A stretch of DNA of 64,000 bases, taken from positions 1 through 64,000 of the forward strand of contig CAITQH010000114.1 of NCBI GenBank assembly GCA_903894475.1. The letters run 5' to 3'. Positions 16,712 through 27,176 of the stretch are shown here, piece after piece (positions within the stretch are counted from its first letter, which is position 1; each line of letters starts with the position of its first letter). Below the pieces are notes generated by a model that searched no databases, was not told the origin of the DNA, and worked only from the letters and a program-made list of their open reading frames with translations. This stretch comes from an uncultured beta proteobacterium. Lineage in GTDB: Bacteria > Pseudomonadota > Gammaproteobacteria > Burkholderiales > Burkholderiaceae_C. Position numbers and translations under genes: made by a program.

Positions 16712-18163
16712 TCATCCCAGCCTTGCACGGTGCGACGCAATTTGCAGTTGCACCTGATGGGGCGCTGTCCCACCCGTGACATCCCGGGATTGGAGCGACC
16801 CGCGTAGGGACAGTACTTTGAACACATCGGCTTCAATCATGGGATTGAACTGTCTCAGTACCTCGAGGGGCAATTCAGACAATTCGATCTGCTGCGAAAT
16901 CGCCGTCTTCACCGCATGGGCGACGGTCTCATGGGCGTCGCGAAAGGGAAGCCCTTTCTTGACCAGATAGTCTGCCAGGTCGGTGGCAGTGGCGTAACCC
17001 AATGAGGCAGCACGTTCCATGGCATGGGCGTTGACCGAGATGCCGCCTTCGATTAGTCCGGTCGTCGGATTGGGGCGACCGCCGATCATTTCGGCGAATA
17101 TGCGCAGTGTGTCCTTCAGGGTGTCGACCGTGTCGAACAAGGGTTCCTTGTCTTCCTGATTGTCCTTGTTGTAGGCCAGCGGCTGCCCCTTCATCAGCGT
17201 GAGGAGGCCCATCAGATGGCCCACCACACGGCCAGTTTTTCCACGTGCCAATTCAGGTACGTCAGGATTTTTCTTCTGCGGCATGATGGAACTGCCCGTG
17301 GTGAAGCGGTCCGCGATCTTGATGAAAGAAAAACTCTGGCTCATCCACAAGACGAGTTCTTCACTCAAACGGCTGATATGCACCATGCACAGAGCGGCGG
17401 CAGCGGAAAACTCGATGGCGAAATCACGGTCACTGACTGCGTCCACCGAGTTCTGGCAAATTTGCGCCTGCCCACGGTCATCAACCATGCCCAGGGTCCT
17501 GGCAACCCGTTCGCGGTCCAGCGGGTAGCTGGTACCGGCCAGCGCAGCGGCTCCCAGTGGCAGATGGTTGGTACGACGCCGAACTTCACTCATGCGTTCG
17601 TTGTCGCGACTGAACATTTCGACGTAGGCAAGCAAATGGTGGCCAAAGCTGATCGGTTGTGCCACCTGCAGATGGGTGAATCCCGGCAGGATGACGTCGA
17701 TGTTCCTCTCTGCAACATTGAGGAGTGCCGTTTGCAGGTCGCGCAGCAACGCACCGATCAAATCTATTTCTCCACGCAGCCACAGGCGTACATCGGTGGC
17801 GACCTGGTCGTTGCGTGAACGTCCTGTGTGCAGCCGCTTGCCGGCATCGCCCGCAAGTTGCGTCAGGCGCGCCTCGATGTTCAGGTGCACGTCTTCCAGA
17901 TCGAGTTTCCAATCAAACGTACCGCCTTCGATCTCCGCTGCCACGGTGCTCAAGCCTCGTTCAATGGCATGCTGGTCCTGTGGCGAGATAATCCTTTGTG
18001 CGCAGAGCATCTCCGCGTGAGCCAGTGAACCTGCAATGTCGGCTTGCCAAAGCCGCTTGTCAAAGAACACACTCGCGGTATAGCGTTTCACGAGGTCGCT
18101 CATGGGTTCGGAGAACAGGGCTGACCAGGCTTGGGACTTGTTGTCGAATTGGTTATGTGTCAT
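16712..18163 (-). CDS. argH: Argininosuccinate lyase
   Basis: A 483-residue fumarase/aspartase-superfamily enzyme that splits argininosuccinate into arginine and fumarate. The superfamily signature [12 protein letters not shown] is present near residue 300 with the catalytic Ser. [13 protein letters not shown] near 120 and [20 protein letters not shown] near 165 (containing the general-acid region) are also clear. Start ATG 18163 ([13 protein letters not shown]); the ORF track adds 28 codons upstream that are not family sequence. It is divergent from the histidine kinase gene. Confidence 0.97.
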   Translation of the reverse strand: MTHNQFDNKSQAWSALFSEPMSDLVKRYTASVFFDKRLWQADIAGSLAHAEMLCAQRIISPQDQHAIERGLSTVAAEIEGGTFDWKLDLEDVHLNIEARLTQLAGDAGKRLHTGRSRNDQVATDVRLWLRGEIDLIGALLRDLQTALLNVAERNIDVILPGFTHLQVAQPISFGHHLLAYVEMFSRDNERMSEVRRRTNHLPLGAAALAGTSYPLDRERVARTLGMVDDRGQAQICQNSVDAVSDRDFAIEFSAAAALCMVHISRLSEELVLWMSQSFSFIKIADRFTTGSSIMPQKKNPDVPELARGKTGRVVGHLMGLLTLMKGQPLAYNKDNQEDKEPLFDTVDTLKDTLRIFAEMIGGRPNPTTGLIEGGISVNAHAMERAASLGYATATDLADYLVKKGLPFRDAHETVAHAVKTAISQQIELSELPLEVLRQFNPMIEADVFKVLSLRGSLQSRDVTGGTAPHQVQLQIASHRARLG

Positions 18164-18270
18164 GGGTTTGAAACCTGGATTAAAAAGCTGGCCTTCGTAG
18201 ACCCATTGGACTGGTGGCAAGGGATCATCAATAATCGGGTCTGCCACGTGAGCATACGCCCGAATCCTGA

Positions 18271-19308
18271 ATGAAAGACCTGCAAATTTTATCGACCTTC
18301 CAGGAACTCCCGCCAGGGCCAGGCGGGCCGGCGTCTGCGCCCGCGTTGTTGTTTGATGCCTGCCACGTTGGTGTGGCGCTGCGCGCCGTGCTGTTTGTGG
18401 AACTGGTGGTCGGGGTCGGGGCCATGTTCGGTGCGACCACTTTTGTGGATTGGGTGACTCGATTGTCGGTGCTCACAGGTGCTACCTTGCCGGGAACCCT
18501 GGTCTGGCTTGTCGCCGCCTGTGCACTGAAGAACGTGATCGCGCTGATGCATCCGGTCCTCCAGCATACAGCAGGTGTGGCACTGGGGGCATCAGCGGGC
18601 CTCGGCGGCTGTGCCATGTTGTACATGGCTGGCTGGCAGGAGCCGGTGCCGTGGCTAGCCAGTGCCTGTGCCGGAGCCTTGCTGGCGGCACTGTTGGTGT
18701 TGGCGCTGCTATGGCGCCAGCGCAGCAAAGCGCCAGCCCAGACCAAGGCCCGGTTGAATGAACTGCAGTCGCGCATTCGACCACACTTTTTGTTCAATAC
18801 CTTGAACAGCGCCATAGCTCTGGTGCGCGCAGAACCGGCCAAAGCCGAGGCGCTGCTGGAAGACTTGAGCGATTTGTTCCGTCACGCGTTGGTCGAGCAG
18901 GGTGAAAAAGTGACATTGGCAGATGAAATTGCACTGGCTCAACGCTATCTGGCGATAGAGCATGTCCGCTTTGGCGATCGAATCCAGGTCGAGTGGTCGC
19001 TCGATGCCGCGGCCGCGACGGCCAAATTACCGCCATTGCTGTTGCAGCCGTTGGTGGAAAACGCAGTGAAGCACGGCGTTGAACCCAGCGCAAGCGGCGC
19101 CCAGATCAGAATTTCGACACAGCGCCGCGGTTCCCGCGTCGTCATCAAGGTCATCAACACCGTGCCGGCCGGTCAGGGGGAGTCCGGTAGCGGGGTGGCG
19201 CTGGATAATGTAAGGGACCGACTTAGGCTGTTGCATGACGTCCAGTGCCAGTTCAGCTGCGTCATGCGAGATGGCATTTTTCAGGTCAGGATTGAGGTCC
19301 CGTTGTGA
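18271..19308 (+). CDS. LytS/AlgZ-type sensor histidine kinase
   Basis: A 345-residue membrane kinase. Four hydrophobic segments occupy roughly residues 30-150 and lack a clear periplasmic sensor. The His_kinase phosphoacceptor block [19 protein letters not shown] near residue 170 carries the conserved His, and [17 protein letters not shown] near 255 is the ATPase N box. This is the AlgZ/FimS branch, in which kinase activity is sometimes doubtful. The LytTR response regulator gene starts 19 nt downstream. This pair next to argH and ppc/hem is a familiar betaproteobacterial arrangement. Confidence 0.92.
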   Translation: MKDLQILSTFQELPPGPGGPASAPALLFDACHVGVALRAVLFVELVVGVGAMFGATTFVDWVTRLSVLTGATLPGTLVWLVAACALKNVIALMHPVLQHTAGVALGASAGLGGCAMLYMAGWQEPVPWLASACAGALLAALLVLALLWRQRSKAPAQTKARLNELQSRIRPHFLFNTLNSAIALVRAEPAKAEALLEDLSDLFRHALVEQGEKVTLADEIALAQRYLAIEHVRFGDRIQVEWSLDAAAATAKLPPLLLQPLVENAVKHGVEPSASGAQIRISTQRRGSRVVIKVINTVPAGQGESGSGVALDNVRDRLRLLHDVQCQFSCVMRDGIFQVRIEVPL

Positions 19309-19327
19309 TTGCAGGAGTTTACCTTCC

Positions 19328-20077
19328 ATGCGCCTGAAGGTGCTTCTGGTTGATGATGAGCACCTTGCGCGCGCACGTCTGCGCACCTTGCTGGCAGATT
19401 GCAAGGCACCACACGCCAGTGTTGAGGCAGAGGCCGTGAACGCGACGCAGGCGCTGCAATGGCTGCAGCGTCAATCCTTTGACCTGGCTTTGATTGACAT
19501 TTGCATGCCCGGAGCCGACGGCCTGGCACTGGGGCACGCCCTGCGCGCGTTGCCCAACCCGCCCGCACTGGTGTTTGTGACGGCACACGCTGAACATGCC
19601 GTTCAGGCCTTTGAACTCGAAGCGCTGGATTACCTGACCAAGCCCGTGCGCCTGCAGCGTTTGCAACTGGCGTTGGAGAAGGCGGCTCGTTTTGTACAGT
19701 CACGACCTGACGCTCAGCCTGATTCACTTGAAGACGTGCTCATCATTCAGGAGCGTGGTCGAACCGAGCGTGTGCCGCTGTCCGAAGTGCTGTATCTCAA
19801 GGCGGAATTGAAGTACATCACGGTGCGAACGCATTCTGCAAGTTATCTGCTGGAGGGCTCCCTGAGTGAACTGGAGATCAAATATCCCAACCGTTTTCTG
19901 CGCATTCACCGAAACGCCCTCGTAACGAGAAGTCGTGTCCGCTCGCTTGAGAGGCAGCGCGATACTGCGGACGGTGAGAGTTGGGGGGTCCGACTCTACG
20001 GCATTGAAGAATCATTGTTGGTGTCACGGCGCCAACTTGCTGCAGTGCGTGAGTTGGTGGCTAACCTGTGTTCCTGA
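19328..20077 (+). CDS. LytTR-family response regulator (AlgR-like)
   Basis: A 249-residue regulator. The receiver domain begins [18 protein letters not shown] with acidic pocket DDE, phospho-acceptor Asp in [12 protein letters not shown] near residue 57, and the YLTKPV lysine near 106. The C-terminal LytTR DNA-binding domain has [15 protein letters not shown] and [10 protein letters not shown]. Start ATG 19328, as the ORF-track start at 19235 lies inside the kinase gene. Its last 17 nt overlap the end of ppc on the other strand. Confidence 0.93.
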   Translation: MRLKVLLVDDEHLARARLRTLLADCKAPHASVEAEAVNATQALQWLQRQSFDLALIDICMPGADGLALGHALRALPNPPALVFVTAHAEHAVQAFELEALDYLTKPVRLQRLQLALEKAARFVQSRPDAQPDSLEDVLIIQERGRTERVPLSEVLYLKAELKYITVRTHSASYLLEGSLSELEIKYPNRFLRIHRNALVTRSRVRSLERQRDTADGESWGVRLYGIEESLLVSRRQLAAVRELVANLCS

Positions 20078-22904
20078 GTCCAGCGGCGATGCCATTGATG
20101 GAGATATGGATGCCGCGCTGGATCCGTGCATCGGTCTGTCCCGCGCGGTAGCGCCGTACCAGTTCGACTTGCAGATGATGCAAGGGATCGATGTAAGGAA
20201 ACCGGTGGCGGATGGATCGCTGCAAAGCCGCGTTGTGGGTCAGGCGCTGTCTGTCGCCTGTGATGCGGGCGAGCGCATTTGCCGTACTGTGCCATTCGAG
20301 TTCAATAACCTGGAAGATGCTCTTGCGCAGTCGTGTGTCGGCCACCAGTTCCGCATAACGGCGGGCCAACGCCAGATCGCTTTTTGCCATCACCATGTCA
20401 ATGTTCGATAACAGCGTATTGAAGAAGGGCCAGTCTCGGTACATTTGCTGCAGCAAGCGCAAGCGCACCTTGCTGGTGGCCATGTCTGACGGGTGAAGAA
20501 ACTGCTCCACCGCGGAGCCAAAACCGAACCAGCCGGGCAAGGTCAGGCGGCATTGACCCCAACTGAAACCCCAGGGAATGGCCCGCAGGTCTTGAATGTT
20601 GTTTGTTCCCTTGCGTGATGCGGGGCGAGAGCCAATGTTGAGTTCGGCAATTTCACGAATCGGCGTTGAGTCAAAGAAGTACTGGGTGAAACCGGGGGTT
20701 TCGTACACTAGCTTGCGATAGGCCGCCATGCTGCTTGCGGATAGTTCGGCGGCAGCATCGAGAAAGGAAGTGCTGGCCGATCTTGTCGGTTGCAGCAGCG
20801 TAGCCTCAAGCGTTGCCGCGACCAGGGTCTCCAGATTGCGCCGACCGATTTCGGGGTTGGCATACTTGGAACCGATGACTTCGCCCTGTTCGGTCAGGCG
20901 TATCTGGCCACGCACGGTGCCTGGGGGCTGGGCCAGAATGGCCTGATAGCTGGGACCACCGCCCCGACCGACGGTGCCGCCCCGGCCATGGAACATGCGC
21001 AACTGAATGGGGCGCACCACTGCCAGGCCGGCCAGTTCATCAAACAGTTTTACCAGGTCGGTTTCTGCCCGGTAGAGTTCCCAACTGCTGGTGAAAATGC
21101 CGCCATCCTTGTTGCTGTCGGAATAGCCCAGCATGATGTCCTGTTCACTGTACTGGTCTGGGCGGCCACGCTGCACCATCGCCTGGATGCCAGGCAGGTC
21201 AAAAAACTCTCGCATGATGGGTGCCGCATTGCGCAGGTCATCGATGGTCTCGAACAGCGGGACCACAATCAAGTCGCAACTGGCGATGGCGTCGAGTGTG
21301 CCCTGCAACAGGCCAACCTCTTTCTGCAGCAACAGAACTTCCAGCAGATCGCTCACTGCTTCAGTGTGGCTGATGATGTAGTGGCGGATGGCTTCTGGGC
21401 CGAAGCGCTGACGCAAGACTTTGGCAGCTTCGAAAATGGCTAGTTCACTTTGGGCGCACGGCGAATAAAGGGTTCCGACAACACGCAGTGGGCGTGCGTC
21501 GTTCAATAAGTTGAGCAGCAGTCGGCGCTTGGCGGCTTCGCCGAGGTCAGCATAGGCTGATTCCAGCCGCGCCACTGCCAGTAATTCGGCCACCACAGCT
21601 TCGTGCTGATCTGAACTTTGACGCAAATCGACCGTGGCCAGGTGAAATCCGAAAACATCAAGGGTCCGAATCAAGGGCTGCAGACGCTGCCTTACCAGTG
21701 CGCCACCATGATGTGCCAGAAGCGAGGCTTCTATCGTGCGCAAGTCGGCCAGCAGAGCCTGTGCATGGGGGTATGGATTCTGTGGCGCGACGGCGTGGCG
21801 TGCCGCCTCGCCGCCCGTCAGTTCTCTCAGACTGGCAGCGAGTCGTGCGTAGATCCCGATCAGGGCTCGCCGGTAAGGCTCGTCTTGCCGGTGCTGGCTG
21901 TTGTCCGGGGACTGGTCGGCAAGGGCCTGCATTTGCGGCTGACAGTTCACCAGCAATGACGAAAGGGATAGTTCGCCACCCAGGAAGTGGACCTCAGTCA
22001 GGTAGTGACGCAGCGCGACTTCAGCCTGGCGGCGCAGCGCGTGCTTCAGCGTCTCTTCGGTCACATTGGGGTTGCCATCGCGGTCGCCACCGATCCACTG
22101 TCCCATGCGCAGGAAACTGTGCACCGGGTAGTGCTCAAGCTCGCGCTCCAGGCTGGCATAGACTTTTGGAATTTCCCGCAGGAATGTCAATTCGTAGTAG
22201 CTCAGCGCATTTTCAACTTCGTCTGCCACCGTGAGTTTCGAGTAGCGCAGGAGACGGGTCTGCCACAGCTGCGAAATGCGGGAGCGCATCTGTTGCTCGT
22301 TGCTGGCCAGTTCGCGTGATGTCAAGGCGTCTTTGTCTTGATGCGACCAGGCGGCCCGGATCTTTATATCGTCACGCACGCTGAGCAATCCGGCGACATC
22401 ACGCTCTGCGTCCAGAATACTCTTGCGCTGAACCTCGGTCGGATGAGCGGTTAGCACCGGAGAGACAAAACTGGTAGCCAGCGCGGCAACGATCTTTGCC
22501 GAACTGATTCCAGCCTGTCGACAACGTATCAGGGCTGCTTCCAAGCTGTCAGCCTGGGTCTGGCCAGCACGTTCATGGATGGCGCGGCGGCGGATGTGGT
22601 GACGATCCTCTGCAAGATTGACCAGATGGCTGAAGTAGCTAAAGGCCCGAATCACGCTCAAGGTTTGATCGTTGCTCAAACCTTTGAGCAACTTCTTCAG
22701 CGCCTTGTCGGCGCTGGTGTCCGCGTCACGGCGGAAAGCTACTGACAATTGACGGATCCGCTCGATCAACTCGAAAGCCTCAGGGCCTTCTTGCTCGCGG
22801 ATGACATCGCCGAGGATTCGACCCAGCAACCGGATGTCTTCCAGCAGCGGACGTTCGTTGACCTTGCTGGCGCGAGGCGATCCGGAATTTGACTTTTTCA
22901 TCAT
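20061..22904 (-). CDS. ppc: Phosphoenolpyruvate carboxylase
   Basis: A 947-residue enzyme making oxaloacetate from PEP and bicarbonate to refill the TCA cycle. Key motifs are present: [13 protein letters not shown] with catalytic His near residue 160, [10 protein letters not shown] near 262, [10 protein letters not shown] near 608 and [15 protein letters not shown] near 652, plus the canonical C-terminal RNTG. Two ATGs (22904, 22901) are adjacent; the N-terminus of the ORF-track call at 23000 is spurious. It is divergent from hemC, with about 100 bp between them containing the palindrome ATGCTAGCAT (22946-22955). Confidence 0.97.
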   Translation of the reverse strand: MMKKSNSGSPRASKVNERPLLEDIRLLGRILGDVIREQEGPEAFELIERIRQLSVAFRRDADTSADKALKKLLKGLSNDQTLSVIRAFSYFSHLVNLAEDRHHIRRRAIHERAGQTQADSLEAALIRCRQAGISSAKIVAALATSFVSPVLTAHPTEVQRKSILDAERDVAGLLSVRDDIKIRAAWSHQDKDALTSRELASNEQQMRSRISQLWQTRLLRYSKLTVADEVENALSYYELTFLREIPKVYASLERELEHYPVHSFLRMGQWIGGDRDGNPNVTEETLKHALRRQAEVALRHYLTEVHFLGGELSLSSLLVNCQPQMQALADQSPDNSQHRQDEPYRRALIGIYARLAASLRELTGGEAARHAVAPQNPYPHAQALLADLRTIEASLLAHHGGALVRQRLQPLIRTLDVFGFHLATVDLRQSSDQHEAVVAELLAVARLESAYADLGEAAKRRLLLNLLNDARPLRVVGTLYSPCAQSELAIFEAAKVLRQRFGPEAIRHYIISHTEAVSDLLEVLLLQKEVGLLQGTLDAIASCDLIVVPLFETIDDLRNAAPIMREFFDLPGIQAMVQRGRPDQYSEQDIMLGYSDSNKDGGIFTSSWELYRAETDLVKLFDELAGLAVVRPIQLRMFHGRGGTVGRGGGPSYQAILAQPPGTVRGQIRLTEQGEVIGSKYANPEIGRRNLETLVAATLEATLLQPTRSASTSFLDAAAELSASSMAAYRKLVYETPGFTQYFFDSTPIREIAELNIGSRPASRKGTNNIQDLRAIPWGFSWGQCRLTLPGWFGFGSAVEQFLHPSDMATSKVRLRLLQQMYRDWPFFNTLLSNIDMVMAKSDLALARRYAELVADTRLRKSIFQVIELEWHSTANALARITGDRQRLTHNAALQRSIRHRFPYIDPLHHLQVELVRRYRAGQTDARIQRGIHISINGIAAGLRNTG

Positions 22905-23005
22905 GGTGCCGTTGAAACATTGGGTGAAGGATTCATGCTTGGGCCATGCTAGCATCCTGCGTCCGCATTCGATTACAAGCAAGTTACAACCAAGAAGCAC
23001 AGTTT

Positions 23006-23944
23006 ATGAGCAGTTTGACGATCGCAACAAGAGAGAGCCGTCTGGCCCTTTGGCAGGCACAGCACGTGAAGTCCTTGCTGGAGCGGCGCGGCCACCAGGT
23101 CAGCCTTCTGGGCATGACAACGCTGGGTGATCAAATACTGGATCGGGCACTTAGCAAAGTGGGTGGAAAGGGGCTGTTTGTCAAGGAACTGGAAGTGGCC
23201 TTGGCGGACGGGCGTGCTGATCTGGCGGTCCATTCCTTGAAAGACGTTCCGATGGAGTTGCCGGAGGGATTCAGCCTGGCTTGCGTGATGGAACGCGAGG
23301 ACCCACGTGATGCGTTTGTGTCCAATCGCTATGCCGACCTGGCCAGTTTGCCGCACGGTGCTGTGGTTGGCAGTTCGAGCCTGCGTCGCATGGCGCTGCT
23401 GCGTGCAGCACGCCCGGACCTCAAAATCGAGCCTTTGCGTGGCAACCTTGATACGCGACTGCGCAAGCTGGATGATGGGCTTTATGACGCCATTGTGCTG
23501 GCCGCAGCCGGCCTGAAAAGGTTGGGGCTGCAGGAAAGAATCCGCAACACTTTTGAACCCGCCGTGATGCTGCCTGCCGCGGGGCAGGGAGCCCTCGGGA
23601 TCGAGGTGCTGAGTGCACGACACGATGTGATTGACGCACTGGCAGTTCTGGCGCACCACAACAGCTGGCTTGCGGTCTCGGCCGAGCGAGCGGTCAGCCG
23701 GGCTATGGGCGGGAGTTGCTCGATGCCGCTGGCTGCGTATGCCACATTGGATGGCGCAACCTTGACCATGGATGCGGCCTGGGGCGATCCCGACGGTGTG
23801 CTTGAGTTGGTCAGCGTGCGAGCCAGTGCGCCAGTGACGGATCTTGCCAGCGCAGCGGCGTTGGGAACGCAGCTTGCTGCGGATTTGCGCTCTCTCGTTG
23901 TGGCCAGGGGTGGGTCCCTTATGCTGCCGCCCAAACACGACTGA
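23006..23944 (+). CDS. hemC: Porphobilinogen deaminase
   Basis: A 312-residue hydroxymethylbilane synthase of the haem pathway. It has [16 protein letters not shown] at the start, [30 protein letters not shown] near 60, and the dipyrromethane-cofactor Cys in [12 protein letters not shown] near 240. ATG 23006 begins [11 protein letters not shown]; the earlier ORF-track start is not family sequence. hemD starts 1 nt after its stop, indicating coupling. Confidence 0.97.
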   Translation: MSSLTIATRESRLALWQAQHVKSLLERRGHQVSLLGMTTLGDQILDRALSKVGGKGLFVKELEVALADGRADLAVHSLKDVPMELPEGFSLACVMEREDPRDAFVSNRYADLASLPHGAVVGSSSLRRMALLRAARPDLKIEPLRGNLDTRLRKLDDGLYDAIVLAAAGLKRLGLQERIRNTFEPAVMLPAAGQGALGIEVLSARHDVIDALAVLAHHNSWLAVSAERAVSRAMGGSCSMPLAAYATLDGATLTMDAAWGDPDGVLELVSVRASAPVTDLASAAALGTQLAADLRSLVVARGGSLMLPPKHD

Positions 23945-23945
23945 A

Positions 23946-24770
23946 ATGCGCGTTATCGTTACCCGTCCTGAGCGTGAAGCGCAGCGCTGGGTGATCGAGT
24001 TGTCGGCGCGGGGTTTTCAGGCGCTGGCATTGCCGCTGATCCAGATTGGCCCACTTCACGATCAGACGGAACTGACCAAGGCGCGCCAGCAACTGGCCCA
24101 ATACGTCGGTGTCATGTTCGTCAGTGCCAATGCGGTAGACTATTTTTTTGCTTCCGGCGCGTCGTTGGCTGATGGCTTGACTGCGAGTCGCCATGGCAGG
24201 ACCAGGGCATGGGCCACTGGCCCCGGCACCGCCAAGGCGCTGCTGCGAGCCGGCGTCGCGCCCGAACGACTGGATGTGCCACCAAGCGACGCTGCTCAAT
24301 TCGATTCAGAAGCGTTATGGCAGGTCGTAGGTCCACAGCTGCGCGCAACGGAACGTGTGCTGATTGTGCGCGGTGTCGACGCACTCGATGGTGCGGAGTT
24401 GGCTGGAGGCAGTGGCAGGGACTGGTTCGCTGGAAAAGTTGCTGCAGCGGGCGCGCAGGTGGAACTGGTTGCAGCCTACCAGCGTCAGGCCCCCGATTTC
24501 AGTGCGGACGAGCGTGCGCTGGCGCGTCAGGCTGCAAGTGACGGATCCGTCTGGTTGTTCAGTAGCGCCCAGGCGGTGCGTAATCTTCAAACGGCTTTGC
24601 CCGGACAAAATTGGGTTCATGGGTGCGCTCTGGCGACTCATGCGCGGATTGCTGCTGCCGCAAGAAGCGCTGGGTTTGGTGTTGTTTTGGAGTCTCGACC
24701 GACGCTACCTGACGTGTTGGCAGCGCTAAAATCAAACGATGAACACCGACGCCAAGGCCCAAGCCGATGA
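23946..24770 (+). CDS. hemD: Uroporphyrinogen-III synthase
   Basis: A 274-residue HemD. The family is poorly conserved, but MRVIVTRPEREAQRW, LPLIQIGP, VMFVSANAVDYFF and GPGTAKAL are typical, and the gene lies directly between hemC and hemX. It cyclises hydroxymethylbilane with inversion of ring D. The true start is ATG 23946, not the ORF-track start inside hemC. Its last 32 nt overlap hemX. Confidence 0.93.
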   Translation: MRVIVTRPEREAQRWVIELSARGFQALALPLIQIGPLHDQTELTKARQQLAQYVGVMFVSANAVDYFFASGASLADGLTASRHGRTRAWATGPGTAKALLRAGVAPERLDVPPSDAAQFDSEALWQVVGPQLRATERVLIVRGVDALDGAELAGGSGRDWFAGKVAAAGAQVELVAAYQRQAPDFSADERALARQAASDGSVWLFSSAQAVRNLQTALPGQNWVHGCALATHARIAAAARSAGFGVVLESRPTLPDVLAALKSNDEHRRQGPSR

Positions 24771-25809
24771 CTTGACTGCAGTGGCTGCGCTGGCCGGTCA
24801 ACAGTTGGCTCCGGTGAAGTCAATCAGCACTTCGCGCTGGTTCATCATCAGTCTGGCAGTGCTGTCCTTGATGGGATTGTTGTCGAGTGCCTTCCTGTGG
24901 CAAAAGTTGTCGTCGATGCAGGAGCAATTGGCACGTCAAAGTGCCGATGCCGGAACGCAATCAACGGAAGCCCGGGCCATTGCCAGGCAGGCGCAGGAGA
25001 TGGCCCGCGAGGCTGCCGCTCGAGTGGCGGTTTTTGATGCCCGGCTGAGCGAGGTTTCATTACAGCGAACGCAGCTCGAGGAATTGATGCAGAGTTTGTC
25101 GCGTTCACGCGATGAAAATATGGTAGTCGACATTGAATCGGCGATCCGCCTGGCACAGCAACAGGCTCAATTGACGGGCAGCGTCGAGCCCCTGTTGGCG
25201 GCACTTAAAAGTGCCGATCAACGAGTCTCGCGCGCGGCACAACCTCGTCTGACACCTCTGCAACGGGCGATCGCGCGCGATATTGACCGGATCAAATCGG
25301 TTGCGATCAGCGATACACCGGGCCTGCTGGTGAAGCTCGATGAGTTGGTGCATTTGACCGACGAACTGGTGCTTGCTAACGCGCTGTCATCCATGCGTGC
25401 CGCAAGCGCGGTCAGGCGCGAGCCTTCTGCTGCTGAAGTGGCGCCGACCTGGTGGCTGCGCAGTTTGCAGGTGTTGCGTGATCAGGCCACTTCACTGCTA
25501 AGGGTTAGCCGGATCGAGCAACCGGAGGCGGCGCTGCTGTCACCTGAACAATCTTTTTTTCTGCGCGAAAACCTGAAACTGAAATTGCTCAATGCCAGAC
25601 TTGGTTTGCTGGCACGCCAGCTTGACTCGGCGCGCGCCGATCTGGCAGCCGCAACGGTTTCACTGAATCGCTATTTCGATCCGGGTTCGCGCAAGACGCA
25701 GCTCGTGGCCTCCATGCTGCAGCAGGTTCAAATGCAGATGAAAACTCTGCAGATCCCGCGCGTCGATGAGACACTGGCGGCGCTCACAACTGCGGCTGCT
25801 GGACGATAG
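24739..25809 (+). CDS. hemX: HemX-like membrane protein (uroporphyrinogen-III C-methyltransferase family name)
   Basis: A 356-residue protein with a short cytoplasmic N-terminus, one transmembrane helix (ISLAVLSLMGLLSSAFLW near residues 38-55), then a long coiled-coil and helical periplasmic domain rich in Gln/Ala/Leu with DIESAIRLAQQQAQLTG and AALKSADQRV, characteristic of HemX. It has no SAM-binding motif, so the methyltransferase name is historical. It is thought to help organise haem synthesis at the membrane. It overlaps hemD and is followed by hemY after 2 nt. Confidence 0.9.
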   Translation: MNTDAKAQADDLTAVAALAGQQLAPVKSISTSRWFIISLAVLSLMGLLSSAFLWQKLSSMQEQLARQSADAGTQSTEARAIARQAQEMAREAAARVAVFDARLSEVSLQRTQLEELMQSLSRSRDENMVVDIESAIRLAQQQAQLTGSVEPLLAALKSADQRVSRAAQPRLTPLQRAIARDIDRIKSVAISDTPGLLVKLDELVHLTDELVLANALSSMRAASAVRREPSAAEVAPTWWLRSLQVLRDQATSLLRVSRIEQPEAALLSPEQSFFLRENLKLKLLNARLGLLARQLDSARADLAAATVSLNRYFDPGSRKTQLVASMLQQVQMQMKTLQIPRVDETLAALTTAAAGR

Positions 25810-25811
25810 CG

Positions 25812-27098
25812 ATGCGCTCGGCATTGTGGTTCTTGGGATTGTTTGGTGTGGCGGTTGCGGCTGCGCTATTTGCTGGCAACAACCAGGGCACGATCACGCT
25901 GTTCTGGCCACCTTACCGCGTCGATCTGTCGCTCAATCTTGTGCTACTGGTGACAAGCTCGTTGTTTGTCGCCTTGCATCTCGCCTTGCGTGCGCTGGCG
26001 GCCCTTTTTGCCATGCCGGGCCTAGCGCGGCGCTGGCGCATCCAGCACCAGGAGCGTGCGATTGCTCAAGCCTTGCTTGACGCGATATCGCATCTGATTG
26101 CGGGACGCTTTGTACGGGCAAGAAAAGCTGCCGAAATCGTTCTTGCACGTGACCGAGCCATGACTGCGAGCGGTGAGCCACTGGCGTATTCTGCACGCCT
26201 GCGTGCACTGTCACACTTGCTGGCCGCCGAAAGCGCGCAGGTGTTGCAGGACAAGACGGCCCGCGAAGCACATTTTCGTTACGCCCTGGAGCAGAGTTCA
26301 AGCCGCGACGCGCAGGAAATGCGCGACGGCATCCAACTGCGTGCCGCGCGCTGGGCGCTGGAGGACAGAGACGCACCGGGAGCTCTTGCCTGGATCGATG
26401 ATCTGTCGCAGGGGGCCTCGCGGCGCACCATTGCCTTGCGCTTGCGTCTGAAGGCGGAGCGGTTGGCACGCCAACCGAAGCTGGCCCTGGAAACTGCACG
26501 ATTGCTTGCCAAGCACCGAGCTTTTTCAGAGGCCGCAGCACTCGGCTTGCTGCGCGCGCTCGCGCTGGAACTCGTTGGCACTGCGCACGACCCTGAACAA
26601 CTGCTGACGGTCTGGCAGCAACTTGATGTCGCAGAAAGAACAACGCCAGAGGTGGCGCTGGAGGCCTGCCGGCGTATGCTGAAGATGGGCGGCGATGTGG
26701 ATACGGCGCTGGCTTGGTTGTTGCCGATTTGGGAAAGAATGGTGGACGGCTTTGGCACCTTGACCGAAGTTCAGCGCATCCAACTTGTGCTGGGTATGGA
26801 GGCTGGTTTTGCATCCGCATCAGGCACACCGCAGGCGCTTTGGCTGAGCCGCATTGAGCAGGCGCAAATGGCCAATCCAGGAGATCCGATTTTGCAGTAC
26901 CTGGCAGGAGTCACCTGTTTGCGTCTCCAACTGTGGGGTAAAGCACAACAGTTGCTAAAGCAATCGCTGCCGAGGTTACCTAATGCAGGACTCGAGCGAA
27001 GCACGTGGGCTGCATTGGCTGAACTTGCAGAGCAACGCAGCGATACGGCTGAGGCGGCGCAGGCATGGAAAAATGCTGCTAAAGCCGGAATTTTGTAG
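25812..27098 (+). CDS. hemY: HemY TPR membrane protein
   Basis: A 428-residue protein: two N-terminal helices (residues 1-20 and 38-60) separated by the HemY_N pattern GNNQGTITLFWPPYRVDLSLN, then a TPR-like helical repeat region running to the C-terminus. This is proteobacterial HemY, not the protoporphyrinogen oxidase of Bacillus. It is the last gene of hemCDXY and is followed by a strong terminator. Confidence 0.92.
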   Translation: MRSALWFLGLFGVAVAAALFAGNNQGTITLFWPPYRVDLSLNLVLLVTSSLFVALHLALRALAALFAMPGLARRWRIQHQERAIAQALLDAISHLIAGRFVRARKAAEIVLARDRAMTASGEPLAYSARLRALSHLLAAESAQVLQDKTAREAHFRYALEQSSSRDAQEMRDGIQLRAARWALEDRDAPGALAWIDDLSQGASRRTIALRLRLKAERLARQPKLALETARLLAKHRAFSEAAALGLLRALALELVGTAHDPEQLLTVWQQLDVAERTTPEVALEACRRMLKMGGDVDTALAWLLPIWERMVDGFGTLTEVQRIQLVLGMEAGFASASGTPQALWLSRIEQAQMANPGDPILQYLAGVTCLRLQLWGKAQQLLKQSLPRLPNAGLERSTWAALAELAEQRSDTAEAAQAWKNAAKAGIL

Positions 27099-27123
27099 CT
27101 GCCAGAGGGCCACATGACGCGTT

Positions 27124-27150
27124 AAAAAGGGCGCCTTCGGCGCCCTTTTT
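27124..27150. terminator. Intrinsic terminator after hemY, also usable by rne
   Basis: GGGCGCC-TTC-GGCGCCC perfect stem flanked by A-run and T-run, 25 nt after the hemY stop and 27 nt beyond the rne stop on the other strand. It is symmetric, so it is probably bidirectional. Confidence 0.92.
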
Positions 27151-27176
27151 GCTTGTGCTAATAGCGGTTATCGCGC

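Noticed and set aside
22973-23938. 321-residue minus-strand ORF over hemC
   Set aside because: Shadow of hemC; low-complexity His/Gln composition.
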